The notes: a model not told the origin generated them from the letters alone. Shown: positions 7,433-15,183, numbered from the stretch's first letter. The stretch is 64,000 nucleotides of DNA from an uncultured Eubacteriales bacterium (GCA_902793325.1 CADBCY010000003.1:1-64000); one strand, 5' to 3'. Translations and numbers: made by a program.

Positions 7433-8212
7433 ATGAAATACTTTGAGTTCGGCAGCGCGTCGGACCCGGTCGCCGTGATCCTTCACGGCGGCGGGGCATC
7501 CTACAGGGGCGCGGAGCCCGCCGCCCGGTTGCTGGGGGAGCGGTTTCACGTCGTGCTCGTCGCCTATGACGGCTTCAATCCCTCGGAACCCGATACGCAG
7601 TTCAAGTCGGTCATGGACGAAGCGCAAAGGCTCGGCGACTATATCGTCGAGCGCTGTCACGGGCAGATCGCGGTGCTGTACGCGCTCTCCTTCGGCTGCC
7701 GGGTCCTCATGGAAGTGTTGAAGGACGAGCGCTTGACGATCCAGGCGGCGATCGCCGACGGGATGTCCCTGCGGGACTATCCGAACATCCAAAGCAAGCT
7801 CGGCAAGGACATCTACTGCTTCTTCTTTACCGGCCTGTTCTACGCGATCATGGCGCATCCCGGCCCGCTTCGCAAGCGGTTCCTCGCCCGGGTGACCGGC
7901 AGGAAGCGCTCCGAGGTGGACAGGGTGCTGTACACGAAGGCCACATGGCAGAGCTGGAAGAACCAGGACTACTGGCTGATCGGGAAAAAGACGGACTATT
8001 CCCTGTTTGAAAGGACCCATATGTTTCTGTGGTATGGGATCAGGGGAAGCGTCGACAGGAGGCTTTCGGCCAATCTGGACAGGCTGAAAGCGACGGGAAC
8101 TCCCTTTGAACTCACGGTGTTTCCCGACCTCGGGCACGGCGGCCTTGCCGGGGAGTATCCCGCGCGGTTCGTGGAGGAGGTCGCGGCGGCGTATCAAAAG
8201 AGCCTGAACTGA
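7433..8212 (+). CDS. Alpha/beta hydrolase with altered nucleophile elbow
   Basis: This is a 259-residue hydrolase with HGGGASYRGAEPAARLL (oxyanion), VVLVAYDGFNPSEPDT, an elbow that reads YALSFGCRVL (Ala replaces the first Gly of GxSxG) and the late His in FPDLGHGGLAGEYP. The Ser and His are kept, so it may still be active. A GTG at 7427 overlaps the previous stop; the ATG at 7433 with GAAGGGG upstream is preferred. It shares the N-terminal layout and the YDGF segment with the hydrolase at 2836. Confidence 0.75.
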   Translation: MKYFEFGSASDPVAVILHGGGASYRGAEPAARLLGERFHVVLVAYDGFNPSEPDTQFKSVMDEAQRLGDYIVERCHGQIAVLYALSFGCRVLMEVLKDERLTIQAAIADGMSLRDYPNIQSKLGKDIYCFFFTGLFYAIMAHPGPLRKRFLARVTGRKRSEVDRVLYTKATWQSWKNQDYWLIGKKTDYSLFERTHMFLWYGIRGSVDRRLSANLDRLKATGTPFELTVFPDLGHGGLAGEYPARFVEEVAAAYQKSLN

Positions 8213-8240
8213 CGGTACCGCACAGTCGGAGGTGACCCTT

Positions 8241-8741
8241 ATGCTGCTCACAATACTGCTCTCGGGAATGATGATGGCCGGGCTGTTCCTGATGCTGCTC
8301 GGCGGCGTCGGCTTTATACAGGACAAGCGGTTCTTTTCCTCGGCGCCGAAGGAGACGTATAACGTCGTGCCCGACACAAAGCCCGAGCGCTTCCCCGGCC
8401 AGCATGCGGTCGGCTGGATCCTGATTGCGCTTTCCTTTGCGCTGATGGGCTGCGCGCTGGTGATCGGCGGGTGGGACGGCCTCCGAAACGGCTTCACATT
8501 CCGGCAGTTCTTTGGGCGATTCGTCATCATGCTGCTGGGGCTCAAGGCGTTCGATATCGGGTTCTTCGATTGGTTTTTGCTGTGCAACGCCGGGCTCAAC
8601 TTTTTCCCGCACTTCTATCCCGAGACAAAGGCGGTGCTGGGCCATTACCTGTTCGGCTACAACTGGAAGACGCATCTGACGCACATCGTTGCGGGGTTCC
8701 CGCTCTCGGCGCTGCTGGCGTGGATATGCACGCTGTTTTGA
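8241..8741 (+). CDS. Small polytopic membrane protein, paralogue of 4506
   Basis: 166 residues with about four hydrophobic segments. The central AFDIGFFDWFLLCNAGLNFF and the YNWKTHLTHIVAGFPLSALL end resemble the equivalent parts of the protein at 4506. GGAGG at 8228-8232 supports the ATG at 8241 rather than the GTG at 8232. Each paralogue follows an enzyme gene in the same operon, so the pair may be membrane components of the same pathway; no function is recognised. Confidence 0.7.
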   Translation: MLLTILLSGMMMAGLFLMLLGGVGFIQDKRFFSSAPKETYNVVPDTKPERFPGQHAVGWILIALSFALMGCALVIGGWDGLRNGFTFRQFFGRFVIMLLGLKAFDIGFFDWFLLCNAGLNFFPHFYPETKAVLGHYLFGYNWKTHLTHIVAGFPLSALLAWICTLF

Positions 8742-8807
8742 CGCGGGCGCATGCCTGATTTCCCTTGAAACCCCGTCGTTTCCCAATGTGAAATTCCTGA
8801 AAACCCA

Positions 8808-8836
8808 TTGACAGCGGCATGGAGTTAGTGTATTAT
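8808..8836 (+). promoter_or_regulatory. Strong promoter of the DUF3793-flavodoxin unit
   Basis: TTGACA (8808-8813), a 17-bp spacer and TATTAT (8831-8836), 42 bases before the DUF3793 start. A TTAG-N6-CTAA palindrome lies at 8847-8860. Confidence 0.8.
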
Positions 8837-8846
8837 AACTACAAGA

Positions 8847-8860
8847 TTAGATATAACTAA
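8847..8860 (+). promoter_or_regulatory. Operator-like palindrome, site 3 (TTAG-N6-CTAA)
   Basis: TTAGATATAACTAA, the most symmetrical copy of the motif, lies over the predicted transcription start. A second, looser TTAG...CTAC pair (8825-8842) surrounds the -10 box, so two regulator dimers could bind. Confidence 0.6.
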
Positions 8861-8878
8861 CACCGTGGAGGGAGCGCC

Positions 8879-9433
8879 ATGCTGGAACGCGCGATCATCG
8901 ACCACGCCTCGCCGACGCTGGCGCGGTTGAAGCTCGGGAACCTGTTCAATTATCCCGTGAGAGAGGGTTTTGACGCGGAATTTGCCGATCTTCAGGCGAT
9001 GCTGGCCGGGAAGGGCGTAGAGCTCTCCGTCCTGCGAAAAACGCCGGAGAAGGCGCTCGTCTACGTCTATCGGGCGGATGAATTGGCAACGGCGCTGCGA
9101 AATGACGGCGTCCGGCGCCTGCTTCAATCCTGCGGCTATGCGCGCTTCGACGTGGACGGCGCGCTTGCAATGCTGAAATCGCGCCTGAACGACGCCGACG
9201 CCTTCCCCCATGAGATCGGCGTGTTTCTCGGCTATCCGCTGGAGGACGTGCTGGGGTTCATCGAAAACGGCGGACGGAACTGCCTTGCCTGCGGCTGTTG
9301 GAAGGTGTATTCCAACGAGTGCGCGGCGCTCAAGGCGTTCAGGCGCTACGAAAAGTGCAAGTCAGTCTATCAGAGGCTGTTTGCGTCGGGCTGCCCGCTG
9401 TCGAGACTGACGGTGGCGGCAAGACCCGCATAA
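8879..9433 (+). CDS. DUF3793 family protein
   Basis: This is a 184-residue protein with the DUF3793 hallmarks: an N-terminal HASPTLARLKLGNLFNY, a middle VYVYRADELATAL, and the conserved core FPHEIGVFLGYPLEDVLGFI followed by NCLACGCWKVYSN. The Cys-rich end (CLACGC) suggests a redox or metal role. In Firmicutes this family is commonly next to a flavodoxin, as here (gap 26 bases). The biochemical role is unknown. GTGGAGGGAG gives the RBS. Confidence 0.85.
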   Translation: MLERAIIDHASPTLARLKLGNLFNYPVREGFDAEFADLQAMLAGKGVELSVLRKTPEKALVYVYRADELATALRNDGVRRLLQSCGYARFDVDGALAMLKSRLNDADAFPHEIGVFLGYPLEDVLGFIENGGRNCLACGCWKVYSNECAALKAFRRYEKCKSVYQRLFASGCPLSRLTVAARPA

Positions 9434-9459
9434 TCAATCATTTGAGGAGGATGATCAAA

Positions 9460-9867
9460 ATGAGTAAGGCTGCAGTGGTGTACTACAGCGGTTCCGGCAA
9501 CACGGAGGCCATGGCGGACGTGATCGTGAACGCCGTCAGCGCGGACAAGATCGAGTGCAGCGATTTCAGTGCGGCGAAGGTTGCCGACTACGATGCCATC
9601 GCGTTCGGCTGCCCGGCGATGGGCGACGAGGTGCTGGAGGAGACGGTTTTCCAGCCCATGTGGGACGACGTGAAGGGAAATCTCGCAGGCAAGAAGGTGG
9701 CGCTGTTCGGCTCCTACGGCTGGGGCGACGGCCAGTGGATGCGCGACTGGGAGGCGGACGCGAACGCCGAGGGCGTCGCGCTGGCCTGTGACAGCGTGAT
9801 CTGCAACGACGCGCCGGACGACGAGGCTTCCGCGGCGCTGGAAGCGCTGGCAAAGGCCATCGGTTGA
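9460..9867 (+). CDS. Flavodoxin
   Basis: This is a 135-residue short-chain flavodoxin: FMN phosphate loop YYSGSGNTEAM, second loop FGCPAMGDE, and VALFGSYGWGDGQWM, which lines the isoalloxazine site. It carries single electrons in place of ferredoxin. An ATG at 9451 directly abuts GAGGAGG (9444-9450), so the ATG at 9460, 9 bases away, is the likely start. Co-transcribed with DUF3793; the operator at 8847 would control both. Confidence 0.93.
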   Translation: MSKAAVVYYSGSGNTEAMADVIVNAVSADKIECSDFSAAKVADYDAIAFGCPAMGDEVLEETVFQPMWDDVKGNLAGKKVALFGSYGWGDGQWMRDWEADANAEGVALACDSVICNDAPDDEASAALEALAKAIG

Positions 9868-9910
9868 CGGCCATCGGCGAATCAAAACAAAAGTTGAAGG
9901 AGGTTTTTCC

Positions 9911-10615
9911 ATGAAGAGACTGACTTGTCTGTTGCTGGTACTGGTGATGATGATGGGCGCGATGGCGCTGGCGGAGGGCGACGCCGCGGCGGCGGCGCAG
10001 CTGCTGGAGGACGTGAAGGGCACGTATGTGGCGCTGTTCCCGGTGATCACCGCGCCGGAGTACGACCAGCTCTGGCTCGATCCCTGCGTTGCGGCCGTCG
10101 GCGAGGAAGCCGCGCCCGAGGTCGCGGAGATGCTCAAGTTCGCCTGCAGCGGCACGATCTACGGCCAGGAGGCCATCGACGCCTTCGGCGACGGCTCGAA
10201 CGGCGCGCAGTTCGACTGCGCGTTCATCAACGGCGTGGATACGATCACCTTCGACGGCGCGACGATCAGCGGCTCCTTCGAGGGCGAAGAGGTGTTCCGC
10301 CACGAATACGCCTATGTCGGCCCGCTGTCGCTGGGCGGCATGATGGACGGCACGCTCTACGAGACCGCCGACGCGGATGCGGGCGAGTTCCGGTACTTCT
10401 TCATGATGCCCGACACCCCCGCGACCACCTATCACCTGGAGTTCCGCTACGGCAGCGACGTGGACGCGCTGACCCGGTACAACGAGGGCCCCTACGCCTA
10501 CTGGCTGGCGGCGGGCTTCCCGACGGACGCGGACCAGGCGATGATCGAAAACGTCATCACGCTGTTCTGCGAGGAGAACCTCGCGGAAGCGGCGGAGGAA
10601 GAACCCGCGGCGTAA
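9911..10615 (+). CDS. Secreted ZinT-like protein
   Basis: A signal peptide (MKRLTCLLLVLVMMMGAMALA) is followed by a domain resembling ZinT/the C-terminal domain of AdcA: INGVDTITFDGATISGSFEG, then YHLEFRYGSD and NEGPYAYWLAAGF. ZinT binds zinc through His residues near its HFHIYMG motif; here that segment is YHLEFRYG with one His, and few other His are present. Metal binding may therefore be altered, or acidic residues may serve. AAGGAGG lies before the ATG. It is the last gene before a bidirectional terminator; it could be read with the flavodoxin (gap 43 bases). Confidence 0.65.
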   Translation: MKRLTCLLLVLVMMMGAMALAEGDAAAAAQLLEDVKGTYVALFPVITAPEYDQLWLDPCVAAVGEEAAPEVAEMLKFACSGTIYGQEAIDAFGDGSNGAQFDCAFINGVDTITFDGATISGSFEGEEVFRHEYAYVGPLSLGGMMDGTLYETADADAGEFRYFFMMPDTPATTYHLEFRYGSDVDALTRYNEGPYAYWLAAGFPTDADQAMIENVITLFCEENLAEAAEEEPAA

Positions 10616-10632
10616 TCGCCGATGCAAAAAAC

Positions 10633-10666
10633 GGGGAGCCTGCCGATGGGGCGGGCTCCCCTTGTC
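10633..10666. terminator. Terminator between convergent genes
   Basis: GGGGAGCC (10633-10640) and GGCTCCCC (10654-10661) form a stem, with A-rich DNA on the left and TTGTCGTGT on the right. It lies between the stop at 10615 (+) and the stop at 10670 (-), so it can serve both. Confidence 0.7.
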
Positions 10667-10669
10667 GTG

Positions 10670-11269
10670 TCATTTCTTCTGCGGGTCGTATGTCAGCCGG
10701 TAATCACAGTGCGCTGCGCCTTCCGAGACCGCCGTGGTGCGCTCGTAGCGGATGTGGCGGAAGCCCTTCATGTAGGCCTTGTCCATGCGGCAGATGCACA
10801 GCACGGCCTTCTCCGCGCCCAACTGCATAGCCAGCTCGTGATAGGGGCAGGAGAGGATGTCCACGCCGTACAGGTCCGGCGGCCTGGAGACGATCCTGCG
10901 CCGGTAGCCCTTCGCCTCGCCGCTCATCTTATCCATGATGCGATCGACCCGCTTCCACAGCAGGCGCGACACGCCCGGCAGCGACGTCAGGGCGTGGACG
11001 ATCCCCGCAAAGCGCCGGCCCATGCGGTCGCCGTAGGCGTTCAGCAGCGCCTCCGCATCCTCGCCGCCGGCGGCCAGCGCGCGATACAGCGCCACGGCGG
11101 GCAGCGCCATCGCGCCCTTGTGCTTTTTCAGGGAAGGGTCCGCGGCCAGCATGGACGCATATTCCCGTTCGGCCGCCGCCCAGACGGAAGCGGCCTTTTC
11201 CCCGCCCAAGCGCGTGCGGAGCTGCTTCCGGAAGCCCCTGTAAAACCAATGCCCGTTCAGTGGATTCAT
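10670..11269 (-). CDS. L-2-amino-thiazoline-4-carboxylate hydrolase-like protein (second copy)
   Basis: This is a 199-residue protein sharing the family layout with the product at 5028: an Arg-rich N-terminal helix region, a central ADPSLKKHKGAMALPAVALY, and the C-terminal signature VDILSCPYHELAMQLGAEKA, ICRMDKAYMKG and HCDYRLTY. The Cys-Pro-Tyr and the final Cys-Asp positions are kept. Its ATG overlaps the stop of the upstream methyltransferase by 4 bases (ATGA), so the two are translationally coupled. The substrate is not established for this subgroup. Confidence 0.72.
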   Translation of the reverse strand: MNPLNGHWFYRGFRKQLRTRLGGEKAASVWAAAEREYASMLAADPSLKKHKGAMALPAVALYRALAAGGEDAEALLNAYGDRMGRRFAGIVHALTSLPGVSRLLWKRVDRIMDKMSGEAKGYRRRIVSRPPDLYGVDILSCPYHELAMQLGAEKAVLCICRMDKAYMKGFRHIRYERTTAVSEGAAHCDYRLTYDPQKK

Positions 11270-12111
11270 GATCGCGCCTCCCCGAACCGTATTTTCACAA
11301 TGACCATCTTCACGAGGCTGTCGCAGAAACGGATCATCAGCCTGTGCAGGAGGTTCACGTCGCGGTAGATGTCCCGGTAGCCGCGCATGTAGCTCCTTGA
11401 GGTGACCTCCGCGAAATCCGCGCTCCAGCCCTCCAGCTCCGACGCGCGCTCCAGCGAGAAGAACGCCCCGACGTCCGTGATGCCCGCTTCCTTCAGCCAT
11501 GTCCGGGTCATCATCCTCGCGCCGCGGCGGTTGCAGGCGTCGAATGCGAGCACCGCGCCCGGGAACCGCCCCGCCATCCTGCAAAACAGCGCCTTGACGT
11601 CTTCGACCTTGAAGTAATAGAACACGCCCGTCGCGTAGAAGATCGCTCCGCCGCCGGCGTCGATCCGATCCATCCAACGTTCGTCGTTCAGGTCGAAGGC
11701 GAGGTTTGTCTCCCGCACGCCGGGCGGCAGGAGCGCGTTGCGAATCACTATGACGTCCGGCATGTCGATGTTGTAGCCCTTGCACACGCCGTTGTCGCAC
11801 TTGCGGAACGTGTCGTCCAGCCCGCAGCCGAGGTTGACGACGGCGGCGCGCGGATGCGCTTTCAGATAATCCCTGACCTCGCAGGCGATGTCGTATTGCC
11901 GCTGGGCGACCTCCAGTGCGCCGAACAGCCCTGCGCCGGACTCCATCTTCCTGCCCTTTTCCGAGAAATCATAGTCCAGCCCGTCGCAGATGCGCTCCGC
12001 CTCCGGGTCGCTGAACAGGTGCGGAAACTTCTCCGAACACACCTTGCGCCCGTACAGGGGAATGATGAGCGTCTCCTGCACGGTGTTCTTTTCAATATGG
12101 TATTTGGTCAT
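11266..12111 (-). CDS. Leucine carboxyl methyltransferase-family SAM methyltransferase
   Basis: This is a 281-residue class I O-methyltransferase of the LCM/PPM1 type: VVNLGCGLDDTFRKCD (SAM motif I with the family's GCGLDD), YNIDMPDVIVIRN, and FYATGVFYYFKVEDV. Bacterial members usually methylate carboxyl or polyketide-type substrates. It is the first gene of a minus-strand pair with the ATC-hydrolase-like protein, read from a promoter with a TTAG-N6-CTAA site at its start. This links it to the plus-strand block at 2.8-10.6 kb. Confidence 0.85.
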   Translation of the reverse strand: MTKYHIEKNTVQETLIIPLYGRKVCSEKFPHLFSDPEAERICDGLDYDFSEKGRKMESGAGLFGALEVAQRQYDIACEVRDYLKAHPRAAVVNLGCGLDDTFRKCDNGVCKGYNIDMPDVIVIRNALLPPGVRETNLAFDLNDERWMDRIDAGGGAIFYATGVFYYFKVEDVKALFCRMAGRFPGAVLAFDACNRRGARMMTRTWLKEAGITDVGAFFSLERASELEGWSADFAEVTSRSYMRGYRDIYRDVNLLHRLMIRFCDSLVKMVIVKIRFGEARS

Positions 12112-12159
12112 GGGCTTTCACAACCTTCCTTATACCGACCCATGGGTGGGGCTTTTAAA

Positions 12160-12204
12160 TTAGATTACACTAACAATTATAGCGCACAGGGGATCAAAGA
12201 TCAA
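12160..12204 (-). promoter_or_regulatory. Minus-strand promoter with TTAG-N6-CTAA site 4
   Basis: Read on the minus strand: TTGATC (12204-12199), a 17-bp spacer and TATAAT (12181-12176). The exact palindrome TTAG-N6-CTAA occupies 12160-12173, two bases after the -10, i.e. across the transcription start. The methyltransferase ATG follows 49 bases downstream. Confidence 0.75.
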
Positions 12205-12352
12205 GCGCAAAGAGAAAAAACGCCCGTTTTCCGGCATTCGGGCAAAGGGACGCTCGACAAAGCCCGTCAATGCAATGCGGCGGCGTTTTTCACATTTTTT
12301 TGCGCCCGGAGCCAAAAAACGGAGATTTTCCTGATGCGCATGCGCGGAAAAT

Positions 12353-12520
12353 GTGGTACAATGATTAGGCAACCGGCCCGCAGGGCGGTTGGCCGGGTCG
12401 CCGGGCCGCGGAGCGAGCACGGCGACAATCGTGGTATAATGATTAGGCAACCGGCCCGCAGGGCGGTTGGCCGGGTCGCCGGGCCGCAGAGCGAGCACGG
12501 CGACAATCGTGGTATAATGA
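12353..12520 (+). repeat. 78-bp tandem repeat carrying a -10 box and hairpin
   Basis: Two complete 78-base units (12353-12430 and 12431-12508) and the first 12 bases of a third (12509-12520). The two complete units differ at only two positions by eye. Each unit starts GTGGTAYAATGAT and then has an inverted repeat (CAACCGGCCC-GCA-GGGCGGTTG). The last two starts read TATAAT, a perfect -10; the first reads TACAAT. A related sequence with the same order (TATAATGATT, then GGGCAACCGGCCC) occurs at 30899-30940. Confidence 0.85.
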
Positions 12521-12533
12521 TAACATACCTAAC
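12513..12533 (+). promoter_or_regulatory. Possible promoter -10 with half operator
   Basis: TATAAT (12513-12518) from the third repeat start is followed directly by ACATACCTAAC, which matches the right half of the TTAG-N6-CTAA sites; the left TTAG arm is absent. No good -35 is present. It could serve the gene at 12647. Confidence 0.35.
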
Positions 12534-12646
12534 TATGGAGTTGCGCCGCGACTGCATGCGGATCGCCGGGTCGCGACCATGAGGAAGCGGCGGATCGCTC
12601 CTTTGACGCCATGCGGCCGGGAACCGGGATGGAGGGATCGGACGCC

Positions 12647-13117
12647 GTGAGGAAACTGCTCATCCTGCTGATCGGCCTCGCCGTGGCGGTGAGCGGCGCG
12701 CTGCCCGCGGCTTGCGCGGAGCCCGGCGGCGTCGAACGCTTCTTCGGCACGTGGGTCGGCGACGGCGTTCGCGTGGAGCTTCGGCGCGAGGCGGGGGAGC
12801 TTCTGTGCCGCGCGCTGTTCCAGGAGGGCGACGGCAGGCGCGAGACGTGGGAATACTGCGCCTGCGGGTACGACGCGGCGGAGGATGCCGTGGAATGCTT
12901 CGGGATCATCCGGACGTATGAGGAATACAGCCGGCTGTTCGAGGATTGGGTCGAGACGGACTGGGCGATGGACGACCTCTGTTTCGCCCGGCTGGAATGG
13001 TCGGCGGCCGATGCTGGCCCCGTATGGCACGCCGACGGGCTGGACGCGCCCGTGGCGCTGCGGCGCCCGGAGGACGCCGGACAGGACGCCGGACCCAACG
13101 CAACCATCGACGAATAA
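12647..13117 (+). CDS. Small secreted protein of unknown function
   Basis: Translation from the GTG at 12647 gives a clean signal peptide (MRKLLILLIGLAVAVSGAL, cleavage near AACA-EP). An earlier ATG at 12611 would add 12 polar residues before it, so 12647 is preferred; GGAGGG lies 11 bases upstream. The mature part (about 130 residues) begins GGVERFFGTWVGDGVRVELR, the pattern of a small lipocalin- or beta-barrel-like domain, with four Cys (in LLCRALF, YCACG and VECFG). Not recognised further. It ends 16 bases before the L,D-transpeptidase gene and is probably co-transcribed. Confidence 0.6.
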   Translation: MRKLLILLIGLAVAVSGALPAACAEPGGVERFFGTWVGDGVRVELRREAGELLCRALFQEGDGRRETWEYCACGYDAAEDAVECFGIIRTYEEYSRLFEDWVETDWAMDDLCFARLEWSAADAGPVWHADGLDAPVALRRPEDAGQDAGPNATIDE

Positions 13118-13133
13118 AAAGGAGGAAACCATC

Positions 13134-13874
13134 ATGCAAAAGACGCTTGCAATGCTTCTGGTACTCTCGCTGCTGCTCGGCGCGACCGGCTTCGCGCTGG
13201 CGGAGGCCGCCGACGGCCTCTTCGCCTCGAACCAGCCGGTGATCGACTCGCCCGAGTGGGTCGCCGCGCTTCCCGCCGCGCAGGACGAGGGCGTCACCCA
13301 GCTCTTCATCGTCGCGGGCATCGGCATGGACCGCACCACGGCGAGCATCTCGATGCACGAGCGCGCCGCCGACGGCAGCTGGAAGCAAATCCTCTCCACG
13401 CCCGGCTTCGTCGGCAAGAACGGCCTGTGCGCGGACGAGGACCACGTGGAGGGCTGCGCCCAGACGCCCATCGGCGTGTACCGCTTCAACCGGGCTTTCG
13501 GCATTGCCGCCGATCCCGGCTGCGCGATCCCCTACCTGCAGGTGGACGACAACATCTACTGGTCCGGCGATCCGGATCGGCAGTACAACCAGATGGTCGA
13601 CATCCGCGACGTGCCGGAGCTGAAGATGGACGACAGCGAGCACATCGTGTTCTATGAGTTCCAGTACCGCTACTGCCTGAACATCAGCTTCAACGAGGCG
13701 GGCACGCCCGGCCGCGGCTCCGCCATCTTCCTGCACTGCCTGGGCCCGACCAAGCCCTGGACCGGCGGCTGCGTCGCCATCCCGGAGAACATCATGAAGC
13801 TGGTCATGCAAAACGTGCGCGAGGACTGCGTCGTGGTGATCGACACGCTGGAGAACCTGGGCGGAAGCCTGTAA
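13134..13874 (+). CDS. Secreted L,D-transpeptidase (YkuD family)
   Basis: A signal peptide (MQKTLAMLLVLSLLLGATGF) precedes a YkuD-type catalytic domain. The family's substrate segment QTPIGVYRFNRAFG is present, and the active-site block reads IFLHCLGPTKPWTGGCVAIP, with the conserved His and the nucleophilic Cys of GGCVAIP. Such enzymes form 3-3 peptidoglycan cross-links or attach proteins to the wall outside the membrane. At 246 residues it is a normal single-domain length without a LysM domain. AAGGAGG lies before the ATG at 13134. Confidence 0.88.
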   Translation: MQKTLAMLLVLSLLLGATGFALAEAADGLFASNQPVIDSPEWVAALPAAQDEGVTQLFIVAGIGMDRTTASISMHERAADGSWKQILSTPGFVGKNGLCADEDHVEGCAQTPIGVYRFNRAFGIAADPGCAIPYLQVDDNIYWSGDPDRQYNQMVDIRDVPELKMDDSEHIVFYEFQYRYCLNISFNEAGTPGRGSAIFLHCLGPTKPWTGGCVAIPENIMKLVMQNVREDCVVVIDTLENLGGSL

Positions 13875-14018
13875 CGCCCGGCGCGGCCGACGGAGAACCC
13901 GGATACCGATTGCTTCGTCGGCCGCAAGGCCTTTCCCCGGGGAACGGCGCAGGACGGCAGGAACGCGTCGGCCCGCGCGCAGGGGCATTACACACTGGGC
14001 TCGCTGGAGGGTTCGCCT

Positions 14019-15146
14019 ATGGATTTACGGTCGATCTACGTCGCCAACGGCGTCGGCGTCTTTCTGCTGATCCTGCTGTGCTACGCCTCCCGCACCAAGA
14101 TCCTGCGGCACAACATGGAGGACAGGATCTATTCCAACATGGTGCTGGGCGTGATGCTGGGCTGCGTCATGGAGGCGCTCTCCTATGCCCTCGACGGCCG
14201 GGTGTTCCCGGGGGCGAGGACCCTGAATTACATCGCCAACACCTACCTGTTCACGGTGAACCTGGTGCTGCCCTTCATACTGCTCGTGTACGTGGACCTC
14301 GGGCTGTACGGCGATACCGGCCGCGTGTGGAAGCACTACAAGCCGCAGATCGCCGTCGGCGCGGTGATGCTCGCCGTCACGCTGGCGAACCTCTTCGTGC
14401 CGATCTGCTTTACCATCACCGAAGACAACGTGTACGAGCGCCTGCCGCTGGGCAACGTCTACTACCTGGTGATCCTGTACTACTGCGTGACCAGCCTGGT
14501 GCTGACGAAGCGCTACGAGCGGGAGAACGGGGCGCGGGCGTTCTTCAACGTCGACATGTTCCTGGTGCCGATCCTGATCGGCGCGGGGCTTCAGTTCATG
14601 TTCTACGGCCTCTCGCTGGCGTGGCTGTCCGCGGCGATCGGCCTCGTCGGCATGTTCATGATGCAGCAGAACGAGATGGCCTACGTGGATTCCCTCGTGG
14701 ACACCTACAACCGCCAGTTCATGAACCACATCCTGTCGGCGTGGATCAGCCGCGGGATCCGCTTTTCCGGCGTCATGCTGGACGTGGACCGGTTCAAGGA
14801 CATCAACGACCGGTTCGGCCACTCGGAGGGCGACGAGGCGCTGAAGACCGTGGCGGACATCCTGAAGAAGGCGCGCAGGAACCGGGAGTGGGTGTTCCGC
14901 TTCGCCGGCGATGAGTTCATCGTGCTGGTGCGGACGGACGATCCCGGTGCGCTGGAGGCCTACATGGGCGAGGTCAACCGCGCGCTGGAGGAGCGCAACC
15001 GCGGGGCGAGCGACTACGCCATCCGCCTGTCCTACGGCATCGGCTCCATCGGGGACGGGGACATCGACACCTTCATGAAGGCGATGGACGGGAAGATGTA
15101 CGAGATGAAGGCCGGGCACCACCGGGCCGCGCAGGCGAGCGCCTGA
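14019..15146 (+). CDS. Membrane diguanylate cyclase (GGDEF)
   Basis: 375 residues. About seven hydrophobic segments fill residues 1-225. A GGDEF domain (about 230-370) follows, with DSLVDTYNRQFMNHIL, the metal and substrate motif VMLDVDRFKDINDRFGHSEGD, and the signature FRFAGDEFIVL. The first Gly of GGDEF is Ala; AGDEF variants are known to be active, so c-di-GMP synthesis is likely. No clear inhibitory RxxD site. The multi-helix N-terminus should be the sensor. It stands alone, about 150 bases after the L,D-transpeptidase stop. Confidence 0.87.
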   Translation: MDLRSIYVANGVGVFLLILLCYASRTKILRHNMEDRIYSNMVLGVMLGCVMEALSYALDGRVFPGARTLNYIANTYLFTVNLVLPFILLVYVDLGLYGDTGRVWKHYKPQIAVGAVMLAVTLANLFVPICFTITEDNVYERLPLGNVYYLVILYYCVTSLVLTKRYERENGARAFFNVDMFLVPILIGAGLQFMFYGLSLAWLSAAIGLVGMFMMQQNEMAYVDSLVDTYNRQFMNHILSAWISRGIRFSGVMLDVDRFKDINDRFGHSEGDEALKTVADILKKARRNREWVFRFAGDEFIVLVRTDDPGALEAYMGEVNRALEERNRGASDYAIRLSYGIGSIGDGDIDTFMKAMDGKMYEMKAGHHRAAQASA

Positions 15147-15183
15147 CCGCGCCGCGCGGGGCCAGAATTAACAGAAAACAATG

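Larger units (their letters stand above)
12205..12646 (+). other. Intergenic region between divergent units
   Basis: No supported gene. The region holds the 78-bp tandem repeat (12353-12520) and, right of it, a TATAAT at 12513-12518 that probably serves the secreted-protein gene at 12647. The open frames across it on both strands arise from translating the repeat. Confidence 0.6.

Noticed and set aside
12353-12520. CRISPR array
   Set aside because: Only two full units in direct contact, with no spacers; the 78-base period is a tandem duplication.
12205-12590. Overlapping open frames on both strands across the 78-bp repeat
   Set aside because: They translate the repeat itself, lack RBS sites and give repetitive peptides without a domain.
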